Shown: positions 32,859 through 42,438 of the stretch, in pieces | Layout of the letters: each line of letters begins with the position of its first letter | Position numbering within the stretch: the first letter of the stretch is position 1 | NCBI RefSeq assembly: GCF_017355885.1 | Contig: NZ_JAFEUU010000001.1 | Location: 248,001-312,000 of the forward strand | DNA length: 64,000 bases | Source: Sabulicella rubraurantiaca | GTDB taxonomy: Bacteria; Pseudomonadota; Alphaproteobacteria; Acetobacterales; Acetobacteraceae | Direction of reading: 5' to 3' | Made by a program: the position numbers and the translations under genes | Notes under the pieces: generated by a model | The model's database searches: none | Told to the model about the DNA's origin: nothing | What the model saw: only the letters and a program-made list of their open reading frames with translations

Positions 32859-33673
32859 AGTCGGGGCTTCTCATCCTCGGCGCGCTGGCCCTGGCGGCGC
32901 TGGCTGCACCAATTGCCTCCGCCGCTCTCGGGCATGACCCGTTCCTTCCCGATCTGTTCAATCGCTTCGCGCCGCCTTCCGCCGCGCATCCGCTCGGCAC
33001 GGACGAGCTGGGGCGGGACGTGTTGCTGCGCCTCCTGCACGGGGCGCGGGTTTCGCTTGCGGTCGGGCTGGCCGCGGCGATGGCCGCGACGGTGGTCGGA
33101 ACGGCGGCGGGGCTGCTCGCCGCCTGGAAGGGCGGCTGGGTGGATGCGGCGCTGATGCGCCTCGCCGACGGGATGCTGGCGCTGCCGGCGCTGCCGCTCC
33201 TCGTCATCCTGGCGGCGCTGGATCCGGCGGCGATCGGCCTTCCGCGCGGCGAGGCGCTGTCCGACATGATCCGCATCGCAGGACTACTGGCCTTGTTTGG
33301 CTGGGTGGGGGTGGCCCGGCTGGTGCGGGCCGGGGCGCTCTCCGTGCTGGCGCGAGACTTCGTGCGCGCGGCGAGGGCGATGGGAGTGGGCGAGGGGCGC
33401 ATCCTTCGCCGCCACGTCCTGCCGGAGCTTGCGGCGCCGATTGCCATCGCGACGGCGCTCGCGGTTGGCGGCGCCGTGCTGGCCGAAAGCACGCTCAGCT
33501 TCCTTGGCCTCGGCATCGCGCCGCCCGCGCCCTCCTGGGGCAACATGCTTGCCAATGCGCAGGAGGTCGCGTTTCAGGCGCCGCTCGTCGCGCTCTGGCC
33601 GGGGCTTGCCATCCTGCTGGCGGTGCTGGGCTGCAACCTCGTCGCCGACGCTATTTCGCGGAAGCGGCGCTGA
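32855..33673 (+). CDS. ABC transporter permease, DppC/OppC type
   Basis: A 272-residue permease with the N-terminal LGTDELGRDVLLRLLHGARVSL typical of DppC/OppC and the EAA loop RAARAMGVGEGRILRRHVLPE, plus AESTLSFLGLGIAPPAPSWGNML. GTG 32855 overlaps the previous stop. No ATPase gene follows: glnE lies on the opposite strand immediately after, and its 3' end overlaps this one by 23 bases. The two permeases therefore need a nucleotide-binding protein encoded elsewhere. Confidence 0.92.
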   Translation: MKSGLLILGALALAALAAPIASAALGHDPFLPDLFNRFAPPSAAHPLGTDELGRDVLLRLLHGARVSLAVGLAAAMAATVVGTAAGLLAAWKGGWVDAALMRLADGMLALPALPLLVILAALDPAAIGLPRGEALSDMIRIAGLLALFGWVGVARLVRAGALSVLARDFVRAARAMGVGEGRILRRHVLPELAAPIAIATALAVGGAVLAESTLSFLGLGIAPPAPSWGNMLANAQEVAFQAPLVALWPGLAILLAVLGCNLVADAISRKRR

Positions 33674-36596
33674 AGGCGCCGATCCGGCGCGCGAAACTCT
33701 CCTGCACGGCGGAGGCATGATCCTCCATGACCCGACGCAGTGTGCCGAGGTCCGGGATCTCCCGTCCCACCAGCGCGCCCGCGACGTCGCGCATCGCCTC
33801 CTCCGCGGTGGGAGGCAGCGCTGCCTCGCGCCACTTGCCGACCGTGAGGCGCAGCAGGCTGAGCAGGGTCCGCCACAGCCGCTCCGCCTGGATCAGCGTC
33901 TCGGCCTCGCGCTCATCCAGCAGTCCCTCGCGGCCGAGAGCGCGCAGTACCTCACGCGTCGTGCCGCGGAGGAGCCTCGGGTGGGTGCGGGCGTGGGCCA
34001 CGCTCATGGCCTGGGCGATGAACTCGACCTCCGTCAGCCCGCCCTGCATTCCCTTGATGTCCCAGGGACCGTCGGGCGGCAGGTCGCGAAGCAGGCGCGC
34101 CCGCATTGCGGCGGCGTCGGCCAGCACGGCCTCGACGTCGCGCTGCTGGGTCAAGGCAGACCGCACCGCGTCGCGCACCGCGCGCGACAGTGCCGTGGGG
34201 CCGGCGATGACCCGTGCCCGGGTGAGGGCCATGCGCTCCCAGGTCCACGCCTCCTCGGCGTGGTAGCGCTGGAAGGAGGCGAGGCGCACCGCCACCGGAC
34301 CCTTGTTGCCCGAGGGGCGCAGCCGCATGTCCACCTCGAAGGCGCGCCCCTCCGCGCCCGGCGCCGTTAGCGCCGCAACGATCTGATGCGCGAGCCGGAT
34401 GAAGTATTCCGACGGCGCGAGAGAGCGTGGGCCGCCCTGGCTGCCCTCCGCCTCCGGGTCGCAATCATAGATCAGGATCAGGTCGAGGTCGGAGGCGGGC
34501 AGCATCTCGCGCCCACCCAGCTTGCCGAGCGCCAGCACCGCCATGCCACCGCCCGGCACCTCGCCGAACCGGCGGGCGAAGTCTGCCTGGACGGCCGGCA
34601 GCAAGGCAGAAACGGCAGCGTCGGACACGGCGGAGCGGCATTCGCCCGCGCTGTCTGCGTCCATCCGTCCTTCCAGAGCAGCCGCATCCACCTCGAACAT
34701 GCGCTCGACCACCATGCGGCGCGTCGCCTCCAGCGCATCGTCCAGGTCGCGCGCCTCGCGCAGCAGGGCGGGCAAGGTGGCGAGTGGCTTCTCGCCCGGC
34801 GGAGCGTGGGTGCCGGCCAGCAGTCCTTCCAGTGCGGCCGGTCGCCGGGCCAGATGATCGGCCAGTGTTGGCGCGGCACCAAGCAACCCCGCCAGGCGAA
34901 CCAGCAGGCGCGGATTGCGGTGCAGCACCGAAAGGAACTGCACCCCGGCCGCCAAACGGCCGAGGAGGGAGTCGAGCCGCGCCAGCGCCGCTTCCGGCTC
35001 CCTCTGCCGCGCGAAGGCGGCCAGCAGGGCGGGCATCATCTCCGTCAGCAATTCGCGCGCCCGTTCGGAACGCGTGGCGCGCGGACGGCCATGGTGCCAG
35101 CCGCGTACCATCGCCGCGACGGAGGAGGGATCCCGGAACCCCATGCCACGCAGCGTCTCCAGCGTTTCCGGGTCGTCCTCGACGCCCGTAAAGACGAGGC
35201 TGCCGCCTTCGCCTTCGCTGGCGGAAAGCCGGGGCGCTGCCTCGAACATGGAGGCGTAGTGGCTCTGCACCCGCAGCTGATGCTCGGTCAGCACGGCGGA
35301 GAAGGTCTCGGCATCCGGATAGCCCATGAAGCGGGCGATGCGGGCGAGTTCCTCAGGTGCCTCGGGCAGCCTGTGCGTCTGCCGGTCCGCCACCATCTGC
35401 AGGCGATGCTCGGTGTTGCGAAGGAAGACGTAGGCGTCGGCGAGATCGGCGGCGGCGCGGCGGTCCATCTTGCCCGCCCCGGCCAGCGCCGCCAGCGCGC
35501 CAAGCGTCGTGGGATCGCGCAGCGCCGGATCGCGCCCGCCCCAGATCAGCTGCAGGACCTGCGCGGTGAATTCGATCTCGCGGATGCCGCCGCGGCCGAG
35601 CTTCACGTCATGCCCCGCCACGGCGATGGTTCCACCCGCACCCCTTTCCCCCTTGTGTCGGTGGATCTGGCGCTTGATGGAATGGATGTCGGCGACCGCC
35701 GCGAAGTCGAGGTGCCTGCGCCAGACGAAGGGGCGCAACTCCTTGAGGAAGGCGTCGCCGGCCGGGCGATCCCCAGCGACGGGGCGCGCCTTGATCATCG
35801 CCGCCCGCTCCCAGTTCTGGCCCAGGCTCTCGTAATAGGTGAGCGCCATGGGGACAGAGACGCAGAGCGGCGTCGCAGCCGGATCTGGACGTAGGCGAAG
35901 ATCGGTCCGAAAGACGTAACCCTCGCCAGTGCGTTCCTCCATTAGCCGCACGAGGTCGCGCGCCAGCCGCACATAGGGGGCGGCGCCGTGCTCCTCGTGG
36001 TAGGCTGCCGAATCGGGATCATGCAGCAGCATCAGGTCAATGTCGGAGGAATAGTTCAGCTCCCTCCCACCCAGCTTCCCCATGCCGAGCACGATGAGGC
36101 CGGAGCCGCGGGTGATCGCGCGCGGCTCGCCCTTGGCGCGGGGGAGGCGGATCTGACCGCGGCGATGGGCGTCCAGCAGCAAATGGGCGCAGGCGAACTC
36201 GATCGCGTTCTCCGCGAGGTCGGAGAGGGCGCCGGTCACGCGGTCCAGGCTCCACATCCCCGCGAGATCGGCGGCGGCCGCGACCAGGGCGCCCTGGCGC
36301 TTGGCGCGGCGCAGCAGCGTCGCAACCGCTTCGCGCGGCGAGGCGGGATCGGCCTTGGACAGCGGCTCCAGCGCGCAGGCCATCGCATCCTCCGCCCCGC
36401 GATCCAGCAGGCGGATGAGGCTCGGCGCCTCCCCGACGGCGAGGTCGGAGAGGAAGGGGCTGTGGCCGCCGATGCGATCCAGCAGGGCCTGCGCGTCAGG
36501 ACGCTGGGCAAGGGCCTGGCGGGCCGCATCGCCCTCGGCGAGGCGGGCGCGCAGCGCTGCGGCGGCCGCGGGGTCGTGGATCGGGCTCTCGGGCAT
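33651..36596 (-). CDS. glnE: Bifunctional glutamine synthetase adenylyltransferase/adenylyl-removing enzyme
   Basis: A 981-residue regulator of nitrogen assimilation that adds AMP to, or removes it from, glutamine synthetase in response to PII and glutamine. Two nucleotidyltransferase domains are visible by G-x-G-D-x-D patterns: GKLGGRELNYSSDIDLM near residue 180 (adenylyl-removing) and GKLGGREMLPASDLDLI near residue 700 (adenylyl-transferring). Each is followed by a helical GlnD/PII-uridylyltransferase-type domain. ATG 36596 gives the family start; the frame is open to 36719 but that overlaps the promoter region. It is divergent from the AsmA-like gene across 23 bases. Confidence 0.96.
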   Translation of the reverse strand: MPESPIHDPAAAAALRARLAEGDAARQALAQRPDAQALLDRIGGHSPFLSDLAVGEAPSLIRLLDRGAEDAMACALEPLSKADPASPREAVATLLRRAKRQGALVAAAADLAGMWSLDRVTGALSDLAENAIEFACAHLLLDAHRRGQIRLPRAKGEPRAITRGSGLIVLGMGKLGGRELNYSSDIDLMLLHDPDSAAYHEEHGAAPYVRLARDLVRLMEERTGEGYVFRTDLRLRPDPAATPLCVSVPMALTYYESLGQNWERAAMIKARPVAGDRPAGDAFLKELRPFVWRRHLDFAAVADIHSIKRQIHRHKGERGAGGTIAVAGHDVKLGRGGIREIEFTAQVLQLIWGGRDPALRDPTTLGALAALAGAGKMDRRAAADLADAYVFLRNTEHRLQMVADRQTHRLPEAPEELARIARFMGYPDAETFSAVLTEHQLRVQSHYASMFEAAPRLSASEGEGGSLVFTGVEDDPETLETLRGMGFRDPSSVAAMVRGWHHGRPRATRSERARELLTEMMPALLAAFARQREPEAALARLDSLLGRLAAGVQFLSVLHRNPRLLVRLAGLLGAAPTLADHLARRPAALEGLLAGTHAPPGEKPLATLPALLREARDLDDALEATRRMVVERMFEVDAAALEGRMDADSAGECRSAVSDAAVSALLPAVQADFARRFGEVPGGGMAVLALGKLGGREMLPASDLDLILIYDCDPEAEGSQGGPRSLAPSEYFIRLAHQIVAALTAPGAEGRAFEVDMRLRPSGNKGPVAVRLASFQRYHAEEAWTWERMALTRARVIAGPTALSRAVRDAVRSALTQQRDVEAVLADAAAMRARLLRDLPPDGPWDIKGMQGGLTEVEFIAQAMSVAHARTHPRLLRGTTREVLRALGREGLLDEREAETLIQAERLWRTLLSLLRLTVGKWREAALPPTAEEAMRDVAGALVGREIPDLGTLRRVMEDHASAVQESFARRIGAFSAASAK

Positions 36597-36619
36597 CGGG
36601 ACAGAGGGAAGGCCCGGCG

Positions 36620-39600
36620 ATGATCGGGGGTCAAGCCCTTCGCCGCCACCGATGGCTTCGTTGGTTTCTCGCCGTGCTGGTCGCGATCCCCCTTCTGGGT
36701 GGCGCGGCGACGGGTGCATTGCTCTGGCGGCTGGGGCAGGGGCCGCTCGTAGTGCCGATGCTGGCCCGGCAGATCGAGCAGCAATTGACGCCGGATGGAG
36801 GCAGAGGGCGCCTTTCCGTAGCCGAGGCGCGCCTTGCCTGGGACGGGTTCCGGGGCACGGCGCCGATCGAGGTGCAGATCTCAGGCGTGACGCTGCGCGA
36901 CGAGGCGGGGCGCATGGTCGGTTCCTTGCCGGACTCCTCGCTCTTCCTGGCGCCGAGGCCCCTCCTGCGTGGCAGGCTGGCGCCGACCGAGATTGCCCTG
37001 CGCGGCCCAGAGGTTCGGCTGCGGCGGGAGGAGGATGGGCGGATCCACCTTGACCTCCCAGGTGAAGGAGAGGCGCAGGAAGCAGGCCCAGCCGACGCCA
37101 CCGGCGACTTGCTGGCCGGGCTGATGCGTCCGGATCCAGGCGACAGCCCCATCGCCGACCTGCGCCGCCTCCGCATCCGCAGCGGCCTCGTCACCGTGCA
37201 GGACCAAGCGATGGACCGCGTGTGGCGGTTACAGGGCGTGGAAGTCGAGATCCGCCGTTCCTCCGAGGGCGTGCTCTCGGCAGATGGCGAAGCCGAACTG
37301 GTCACGGCGGGCGCCACCGTTCCGGTGCATGTGTCGGGGGAGGGCCGCGGTGAGCCCTGGTCCCTTACGGCCCGGCTCGGCCTGCCCGTTCTTCGCCCAG
37401 CCGAAATCGGCCGTATCTTTCCCGCGGCCGAGGCGCTCACCGCGCTCGACGCGCCGCTCGCCCTGGAAGCCGCGGCATCCTTCGACAAGGAAGGGACGCC
37501 GCGTGGCGTCTCCGTCTCGCTCTCGGCGCCCGAGGGTGGCCGCATCGCCGGCCTTCCTTTCGCGGCGCTCGACGCACGGCTGCACGCGACCGAGGAAAGG
37601 CTGGACCTCGAGGAGGCGCGGATCCGCGTCGGTCAGCGGTCTCTTTCCGCCCAGGGCGTGCTGTTGCGCCATGATGCAGGCTGGCGAGGCCGCCTGAACC
37701 TCGGCGCAGAAGCGGTGGAGGCGGAGGATTTCGCCGGGCAATGGCCAGGCACGCTCTGGCCGGAGGCGCGCGCTGTCGTGATCGGCGCCTGGCCGCGCGG
37801 GCGGGTTGAGGCGCTTTCTCTCGGCCTGGACGTGATGGCAGACGGGGCGCTTCGCGAATGGCGCGTGGAGAGTGGCGAGGCCCAGGCCCGCGCAACCGGG
37901 ATGACACTGACCCTCGAAGGGCTGGGGCGCATCAACCTGGATGCCGCCGAACTAGACGCCGCCGCGACCCGGGGCGCCCTGACCCTGCGGCGCGCAGAGA
38001 TCCGGCTGGAGCCTGTCGCGCCGGGCGCGCCTGGCCCGGTCCTGCAGGCCTCGGGCGCCGCGCGAAGCGAGGCGGGGAAGTGGCGCGGCAGTGCGGAACT
38101 CGCGCTGGACCGCGTCAGAATCGCGGACCTTCGCACGCTGTGGCCCGCCGGCCTGGGCGGGCCTGAGCGGATCTGGATCACCGAAAACCTCACGGCCGGC
38201 GAAATCCGGAACGGGCGCTGGACCGTGGAGGCGGAGGCGGCAGGCGACTTCTCCTCCCTCACGCCCCTTGCCTTGAACGGCGAGGCAAGGGTGGAGGGCG
38301 CCACGGTGCACTGGCTTCGCCCCGTGCCCCCCATTCGCGGGGTCTCGGCCACCGTGCGCTTCGGGCTGGAGGAGGTGACGGTCTCGACGCGCGGCGGTCG
38401 GCAGGAGCGCGATGGCGGCGAGGTCGGTGCGCTCGAAGTCCGCGATGCCAATCTGCGCTTCCTGCTGCCCGCCGGGCGGATCCCGCGCACTGAGATGACG
38501 CTGAATCTCGCAGGGCCGGTCGCGGACGTGGTCGCCATCGTGCGCCACCCGCGCCTGCACCTGTTCGACCGCCGGCCCTTCCCGGTGACGGTGGCGGCGG
38601 GCGCGATGGAGGGGACGTTGAACCTGTCCTTCCCGCTCATCGCCAATCTCACCACCGACCAGCTTCGCCTGCGCGCCGAAAGCCGGGTCCGCGGCGGGCG
38701 CCTCACGCGCCTTCTGCTGGAGCGCGACCTGGACGAGATTAATGCCGAACTGACGCTGGACACGGAATCGATGCGCGTCGCCGGCAATGCGAGCTTCGCC
38801 GGAACGCCGGTCCGGGTTGGGGCCGAGATGGATTTCCGCCAGGGCCCCGCCACGCAGATCGTGTCACGCGAAACGGCGAGCGGACGCTTCGACGCACGCG
38901 TGCTGGCCGAGCTGGGCTTCGACGCGGGTGGGATGCTCTCCGGCCCCGTGGCGATCGAGGCGCGCACGGAGCGGAGGCGCAACAGCCAGGGCACCGTGGC
39001 ATTGCGAGGCGATCTGCGCGATTCGGTGCTGCGCTTTTCGCCACTGAAATGGGTGAAACCGCGCGGCACACCGGGCAGCGCCGAAGCGTCGCTGCGCCTG
39101 AATGGTGATTCGCTAACCAGCATCGAGAACATCCGCATCGAGGCGCTGGAGCTTGCGCTGCGCGGCCGTGCGGTGGCGCCTCGCGGCAGCCGGATTGAGC
39201 GTGTGGAGTTCGCCGAGAGCTTGTTCGGCGGCAGCCGCTTCGTGGGCGAGGCCCGTGCATCCGCGCAGCGCGACGGCCCTTGGAGCGTGGCGCTGCGCGG
39301 ACCCGTGCTTGACCTTCGGCCGGTCTTCGGTCCCACCGGACATGTTTCGGGCGGTGCGGCGCGCGACCGGCTGGCGCCGAACGAAGCGGAGGGCGATGCG
39401 CCGCCGCTGTTGCTCGACCTGCGCTTCGACCAGGTGCTGATGGGCGAGCGGCGTGACGTGTTCGGTGTGGTCGCACGCGGCGCCACCGACTCGCAGGGTG
39501 TGATCCGCGAGGCCACGCTGCGCGGAGCGACGGCGCGGGGCGCGGGCGGGTTCGAACTCACCCTGGCGCCGCGTGGTCAGGCGCGCCTCCTGCGCGGCAC

Positions 39601-40192
39601 CGCCGACGACGGGGGCGCGCTGCTGAACGCGCTCGGCATCACCTCATCCGTGCGCGGAGGGCGAATGTCGCTGTCGGCACAGTATGCGGAGAACCGGCCC
39701 GGCGCGCCGCTCAGCGGCACGGCGGAACTGGAACAATTCGTGATGCGCGACGCCCCGGCCCTGGGCAAGGCTTTGCAGGCAATGACACTCTACGGGCTGG
39801 TCGAGGCGATGCAGGGCGGGACCGGGCTTGCCTTCGCCCGCGCCATCGTGCCCTTCACACTGACGCCTGAGGAGGTCCGCATCGCCGACGCGCGGGCTTT
39901 CTCCGCCTCGCTCGGCGTAACAGCGCGAGGGCGTTTGCTGCGGGAGCGGAGCGTGCTGGACATGGAGGGGACGATCGTGCCGGCCTATTTCTTCAACTCG
40001 CTTCTGGGGAACCTGCCCCTGATCGGCCGGCTCTTCTCGCCCGAGGCAGGAGGTGGCCTATTTGCCGCGACCTTCCGCGCCCAGGGCGACGCGGATGATC
40101 CTCAAGTGACGGTAAATCCCCTGGCCGCGTTGACGCCGGGCTTCCTGCGCGGGCTGTTCGGCCTCGCCGAGAGCGGGGCGCCGAGGCGGTGA
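36620..40192 (+). CDS. Giant AsmA/YhdP-family (DUF3971) envelope protein
   Basis: 1190 residues with one N-terminal transmembrane helix (about 12-34: WFLAVLVAIPLLGGAATGALLW) and a very long periplasmic part of repeating beta-strands. A DUF3971-type domain lies around residues 200-480 and an AsmA-like C-terminal region from about 1000 (TLYGLVEAMQGGTGL, VPAYFFNSLLGNLPLIGRLF). Such proteins form hydrophobic grooves thought to move phospholipids between membranes (TamB/YhdP/AsmA group). ATG 36620 has AAGG eight bases upstream. Adjacency to glnE is common in relatives. The stop overlaps the next GTG. Confidence 0.9.
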   Translation: MIGGQALRRHRWLRWFLAVLVAIPLLGGAATGALLWRLGQGPLVVPMLARQIEQQLTPDGGRGRLSVAEARLAWDGFRGTAPIEVQISGVTLRDEAGRMVGSLPDSSLFLAPRPLLRGRLAPTEIALRGPEVRLRREEDGRIHLDLPGEGEAQEAGPADATGDLLAGLMRPDPGDSPIADLRRLRIRSGLVTVQDQAMDRVWRLQGVEVEIRRSSEGVLSADGEAELVTAGATVPVHVSGEGRGEPWSLTARLGLPVLRPAEIGRIFPAAEALTALDAPLALEAAASFDKEGTPRGVSVSLSAPEGGRIAGLPFAALDARLHATEERLDLEEARIRVGQRSLSAQGVLLRHDAGWRGRLNLGAEAVEAEDFAGQWPGTLWPEARAVVIGAWPRGRVEALSLGLDVMADGALREWRVESGEAQARATGMTLTLEGLGRINLDAAELDAAATRGALTLRRAEIRLEPVAPGAPGPVLQASGAARSEAGKWRGSAELALDRVRIADLRTLWPAGLGGPERIWITENLTAGEIRNGRWTVEAEAAGDFSSLTPLALNGEARVEGATVHWLRPVPPIRGVSATVRFGLEEVTVSTRGGRQERDGGEVGALEVRDANLRFLLPAGRIPRTEMTLNLAGPVADVVAIVRHPRLHLFDRRPFPVTVAAGAMEGTLNLSFPLIANLTTDQLRLRAESRVRGGRLTRLLLERDLDEINAELTLDTESMRVAGNASFAGTPVRVGAEMDFRQGPATQIVSRETASGRFDARVLAELGFDAGGMLSGPVAIEARTERRRNSQGTVALRGDLRDSVLRFSPLKWVKPRGTPGSAEASLRLNGDSLTSIENIRIEALELALRGRAVAPRGSRIERVEFAESLFGGSRFVGEARASAQRDGPWSVALRGPVLDLRPVFGPTGHVSGGAARDRLAPNEAEGDAPPLLLDLRFDQVLMGERRDVFGVVARGATDSQGVIREATLRGATARGAGGFELTLAPRGQARLLRGTADDGGALLNALGITSSVRGGRMSLSAQYAENRPGAPLSGTAELEQFVMRDAPALGKALQAMTLYGLVEAMQGGTGLAFARAIVPFTLTPEEVRIADARAFSASLGVTARGRLLRERSVLDMEGTIVPAYFFNSLLGNLPLIGRLFSPEAGGGLFAATFRAQGDADDPQVTVNPLAALTPGFLRGLFGLAESGAPRR

Positions 40193-42438
40193 CCCTGTTT
40201 GGCGCGCCGCTCCGGCGCTTCGAGGATGCGCGCTTCCTGACCGGGCGCGGCGACTACGTGGCTGACCGCGCGCCTTCCGGTGCGCTTCGGGCCGTGTTCC
40301 TCCGTTCGCCTCACGCGCATGCGAACCTGCTCTCGGTGAATGTGGAGGCGGCGCGGGCGATGCCGGGTGTGCGCCTGATCCTCACGGGCGCTGACCTCGC
40401 CGCCGCTGGCATCGGTTCGCTGCGCTGCGCCAACACGCTTGCGGGGGCCGAGATCCCGCTGCGCGAACCGCCGCGCCCATGCCTTGCCACGGATCGCGTG
40501 CGCCATGTGGGCGAGGCGGTAGCGCTGGTCGTCGCCGAAACCGAGGCGCAGGCGCTGGACGCCGCGGAGTTCATCGCGGCGGATTACGACGCCCTCCCTG
40601 CCGTCACGGACCCCCTGGACCCTGCTGGACCTGCGCTGCACGACGTCGCGCCCGACAATATTGCCTTCCTCTGGGGAAAGGGTGATTCCGAAGCGGTGCG
40701 GGATGGCTTCGTGCGCGCGGCTCGTGTGATCGAGGCCGCCATTCCCAACCCGCGCGTCACCTGCGCGCCCATCGAGCCGCGCGCCGCCCTGGCCTGGGAG
40801 GAAGGCGGGCGGCTGCACCTCCTGTGCAACGGTCAGGCGGTCCATGGCATGCGGGCGCAGATCGCTTCCGCCATGGCGCTGGAGCCGGACAGGCTGCGCG
40901 TCGTCGCGCCTGACGTGGGTGGCGGGTTCGGTGTGAAGAACGTGGCCTTCCCGGAGCACATCGCGCTGCTGCACGCCACGCGCCTTCTCGGCGCACCAAT
41001 CCGCTGGATTTCGACCCAGGCAGAGGATTTCGCCGCCTCCGCCCATGGCAGAGCCCTGCACGGCACGGCCCGTCTCGCCCTCGATGCCGAGGGGCGGATG
41101 CTGGCTCTGGATGTACAGGCCGTGGCGGAGATGGGTGCCTACCTGTCGCTGCACGGCCCGCATTGCCCGACCAATGCGGCCTCGACCGCCATGGGGGGCT
41201 GCTACGACATCCCGGCCATCCGGTTTTCCGTGCGCGGCGTCTTCACCAACGCCGCCCCGATCGAGGCCTATCGCGGCGCCGGCAAGCCCGAGGCCAATTT
41301 CCTCATCGAATCCCTGATCGAACAGGCAGGCGAGGAGCGCCATGCGCTGCGCGCCCGCAACCTGATTGCCAGCCATCCGCACCGCACCGCGCTGGGCATG
41401 AACATCCTCGAGGGTGCCTTCCCCGAGCGCCTGCAGGAGGCCGAGCGCCTCGCGGACCGCGCCGGCTTCGCGGATCGCCGCAAGGAGAGCGAGGCGCGCG
41501 GCAGGCTGCGCGGTTTCGGCCTGACCTGCTTCCTGGAGACGGCACGCGGCACGCCCGGCGAATGGGCGCGGCTGCGGATGCAAAAGGATGGCAGCGTGGA
41601 GCTTGCAGTCGGGACGCAAAGCAACGGCCAGGGCCATGAGACCAGCTTCCCGCAATACGCCGCCACGCTGCTGGATTTGCCGCCCGAGCAGTTCCGCTAC
41701 GTCCAGGCCGACACGGATCGCATCGCGCGCGGCAACGGCCATGGGGGCGCCCGTTCGCTGCACATGGGCGGCGAGGCCATCCGGCTGGCCGCCGCGGCCA
41801 TGCTAGCCTCCGCGCGCACCGCGGCGGCCCGCCTGCTGCAATGCGACCCGAACGCGCTGCATTACGCCGCCGGCCGCTTCACCCTCACCGATTGCCGCGG
41901 CCTCGAACTTGCCGAGGTGGCGGCGCTGGAGGGAGCGCTGGAGGGAGAGGCGGCGCATGGCGTGGACCTCGTCACCTTCCCCAACGGCGCTCACGCCGCC
42001 GAGGTCGAGGTGGATCCCGAGACGGGGGAGGTGGTGCTGCTCTCCTACCTCGCCGTGGATGACTACGGGCGCGTGCTCAATCCGTTGCTGCTGCGCGGAA
42101 GCGTGCAGGGCGGGCTGGCGCAGGGCATCGGGCAGGCCCTGATGGAGCGCATCGCCTATGACGGCGACGGCCAGCTGCTCTCGGCCGGGTTCTCCGACTA
42201 TGCGATGCCCCGCGCCGCCGATCTTCCCGATCTGCGCGTGGAGCTGCGCGAGGACCATCCGACCGAGGCGAATGGGCTGGGGGTGAAGGGGAGCGGCCAA
42301 GCCGGCTGCATCGCCGCGCCCCAGGCGGTGATGGCGGCAATCCGCGACGCGCTCGGGGCCGACATCACCATGCCCGCCAGCCCGGAGAAGATCTGGCGGG
42401 CGATCAATTCTCGCCCTCGGGCACCAGATCCACGTTGA
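40189..42438 (+). CDS. Molybdenum hydroxylase large subunit (xanthine dehydrogenase/aldehyde oxidase family), active-site Glu replaced by Gln
   Basis: 749 residues with the a/b hammerhead domain first (FEDARFLTGRGDYVAD, GEAVALVVAETEAQA) and the MoCo-binding domains after it (APDVGGGFGVKN near residue 240, EAYRGAGKPEANF near residue 360, GTQSNGQGHET near residue 480). The C-terminal catalytic loop, normally G-x-G-E-x-G, reads GVKGSGQAGC with Gln704 where the family's catalytic Glu is expected. No Fe-S or FAD subunit gene is adjacent. GTG 40189 overlaps the AsmA-like stop. It may be an altered-activity enzyme or rely on distant partners. Confidence 0.9.
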   Translation: MTLFGAPLRRFEDARFLTGRGDYVADRAPSGALRAVFLRSPHAHANLLSVNVEAARAMPGVRLILTGADLAAAGIGSLRCANTLAGAEIPLREPPRPCLATDRVRHVGEAVALVVAETEAQALDAAEFIAADYDALPAVTDPLDPAGPALHDVAPDNIAFLWGKGDSEAVRDGFVRAARVIEAAIPNPRVTCAPIEPRAALAWEEGGRLHLLCNGQAVHGMRAQIASAMALEPDRLRVVAPDVGGGFGVKNVAFPEHIALLHATRLLGAPIRWISTQAEDFAASAHGRALHGTARLALDAEGRMLALDVQAVAEMGAYLSLHGPHCPTNAASTAMGGCYDIPAIRFSVRGVFTNAAPIEAYRGAGKPEANFLIESLIEQAGEERHALRARNLIASHPHRTALGMNILEGAFPERLQEAERLADRAGFADRRKESEARGRLRGFGLTCFLETARGTPGEWARLRMQKDGSVELAVGTQSNGQGHETSFPQYAATLLDLPPEQFRYVQADTDRIARGNGHGGARSLHMGGEAIRLAAAAMLASARTAAARLLQCDPNALHYAAGRFTLTDCRGLELAEVAALEGALEGEAAHGVDLVTFPNGAHAAEVEVDPETGEVVLLSYLAVDDYGRVLNPLLLRGSVQGGLAQGIGQALMERIAYDGDGQLLSAGFSDYAMPRAADLPDLRVELREDHPTEANGLGVKGSGQAGCIAAPQAVMAAIRDALGADITMPASPEKIWRAINSRPRAPDPR

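Noticed and set aside
34386-35894. A 502-codon plus-strand frame opposite glnE
   Set aside because: Arg/Gln/His-rich antisense frame without homology; both nucleotidyltransferase motifs are on the minus strand.
37633-39561. A 642-codon minus-strand open frame inside the AsmA-like gene
   Set aside because: Ser/Arg/Pro-rich antisense frame; the plus-strand frame has transmembrane start, conserved C-terminal blocks and RBS.
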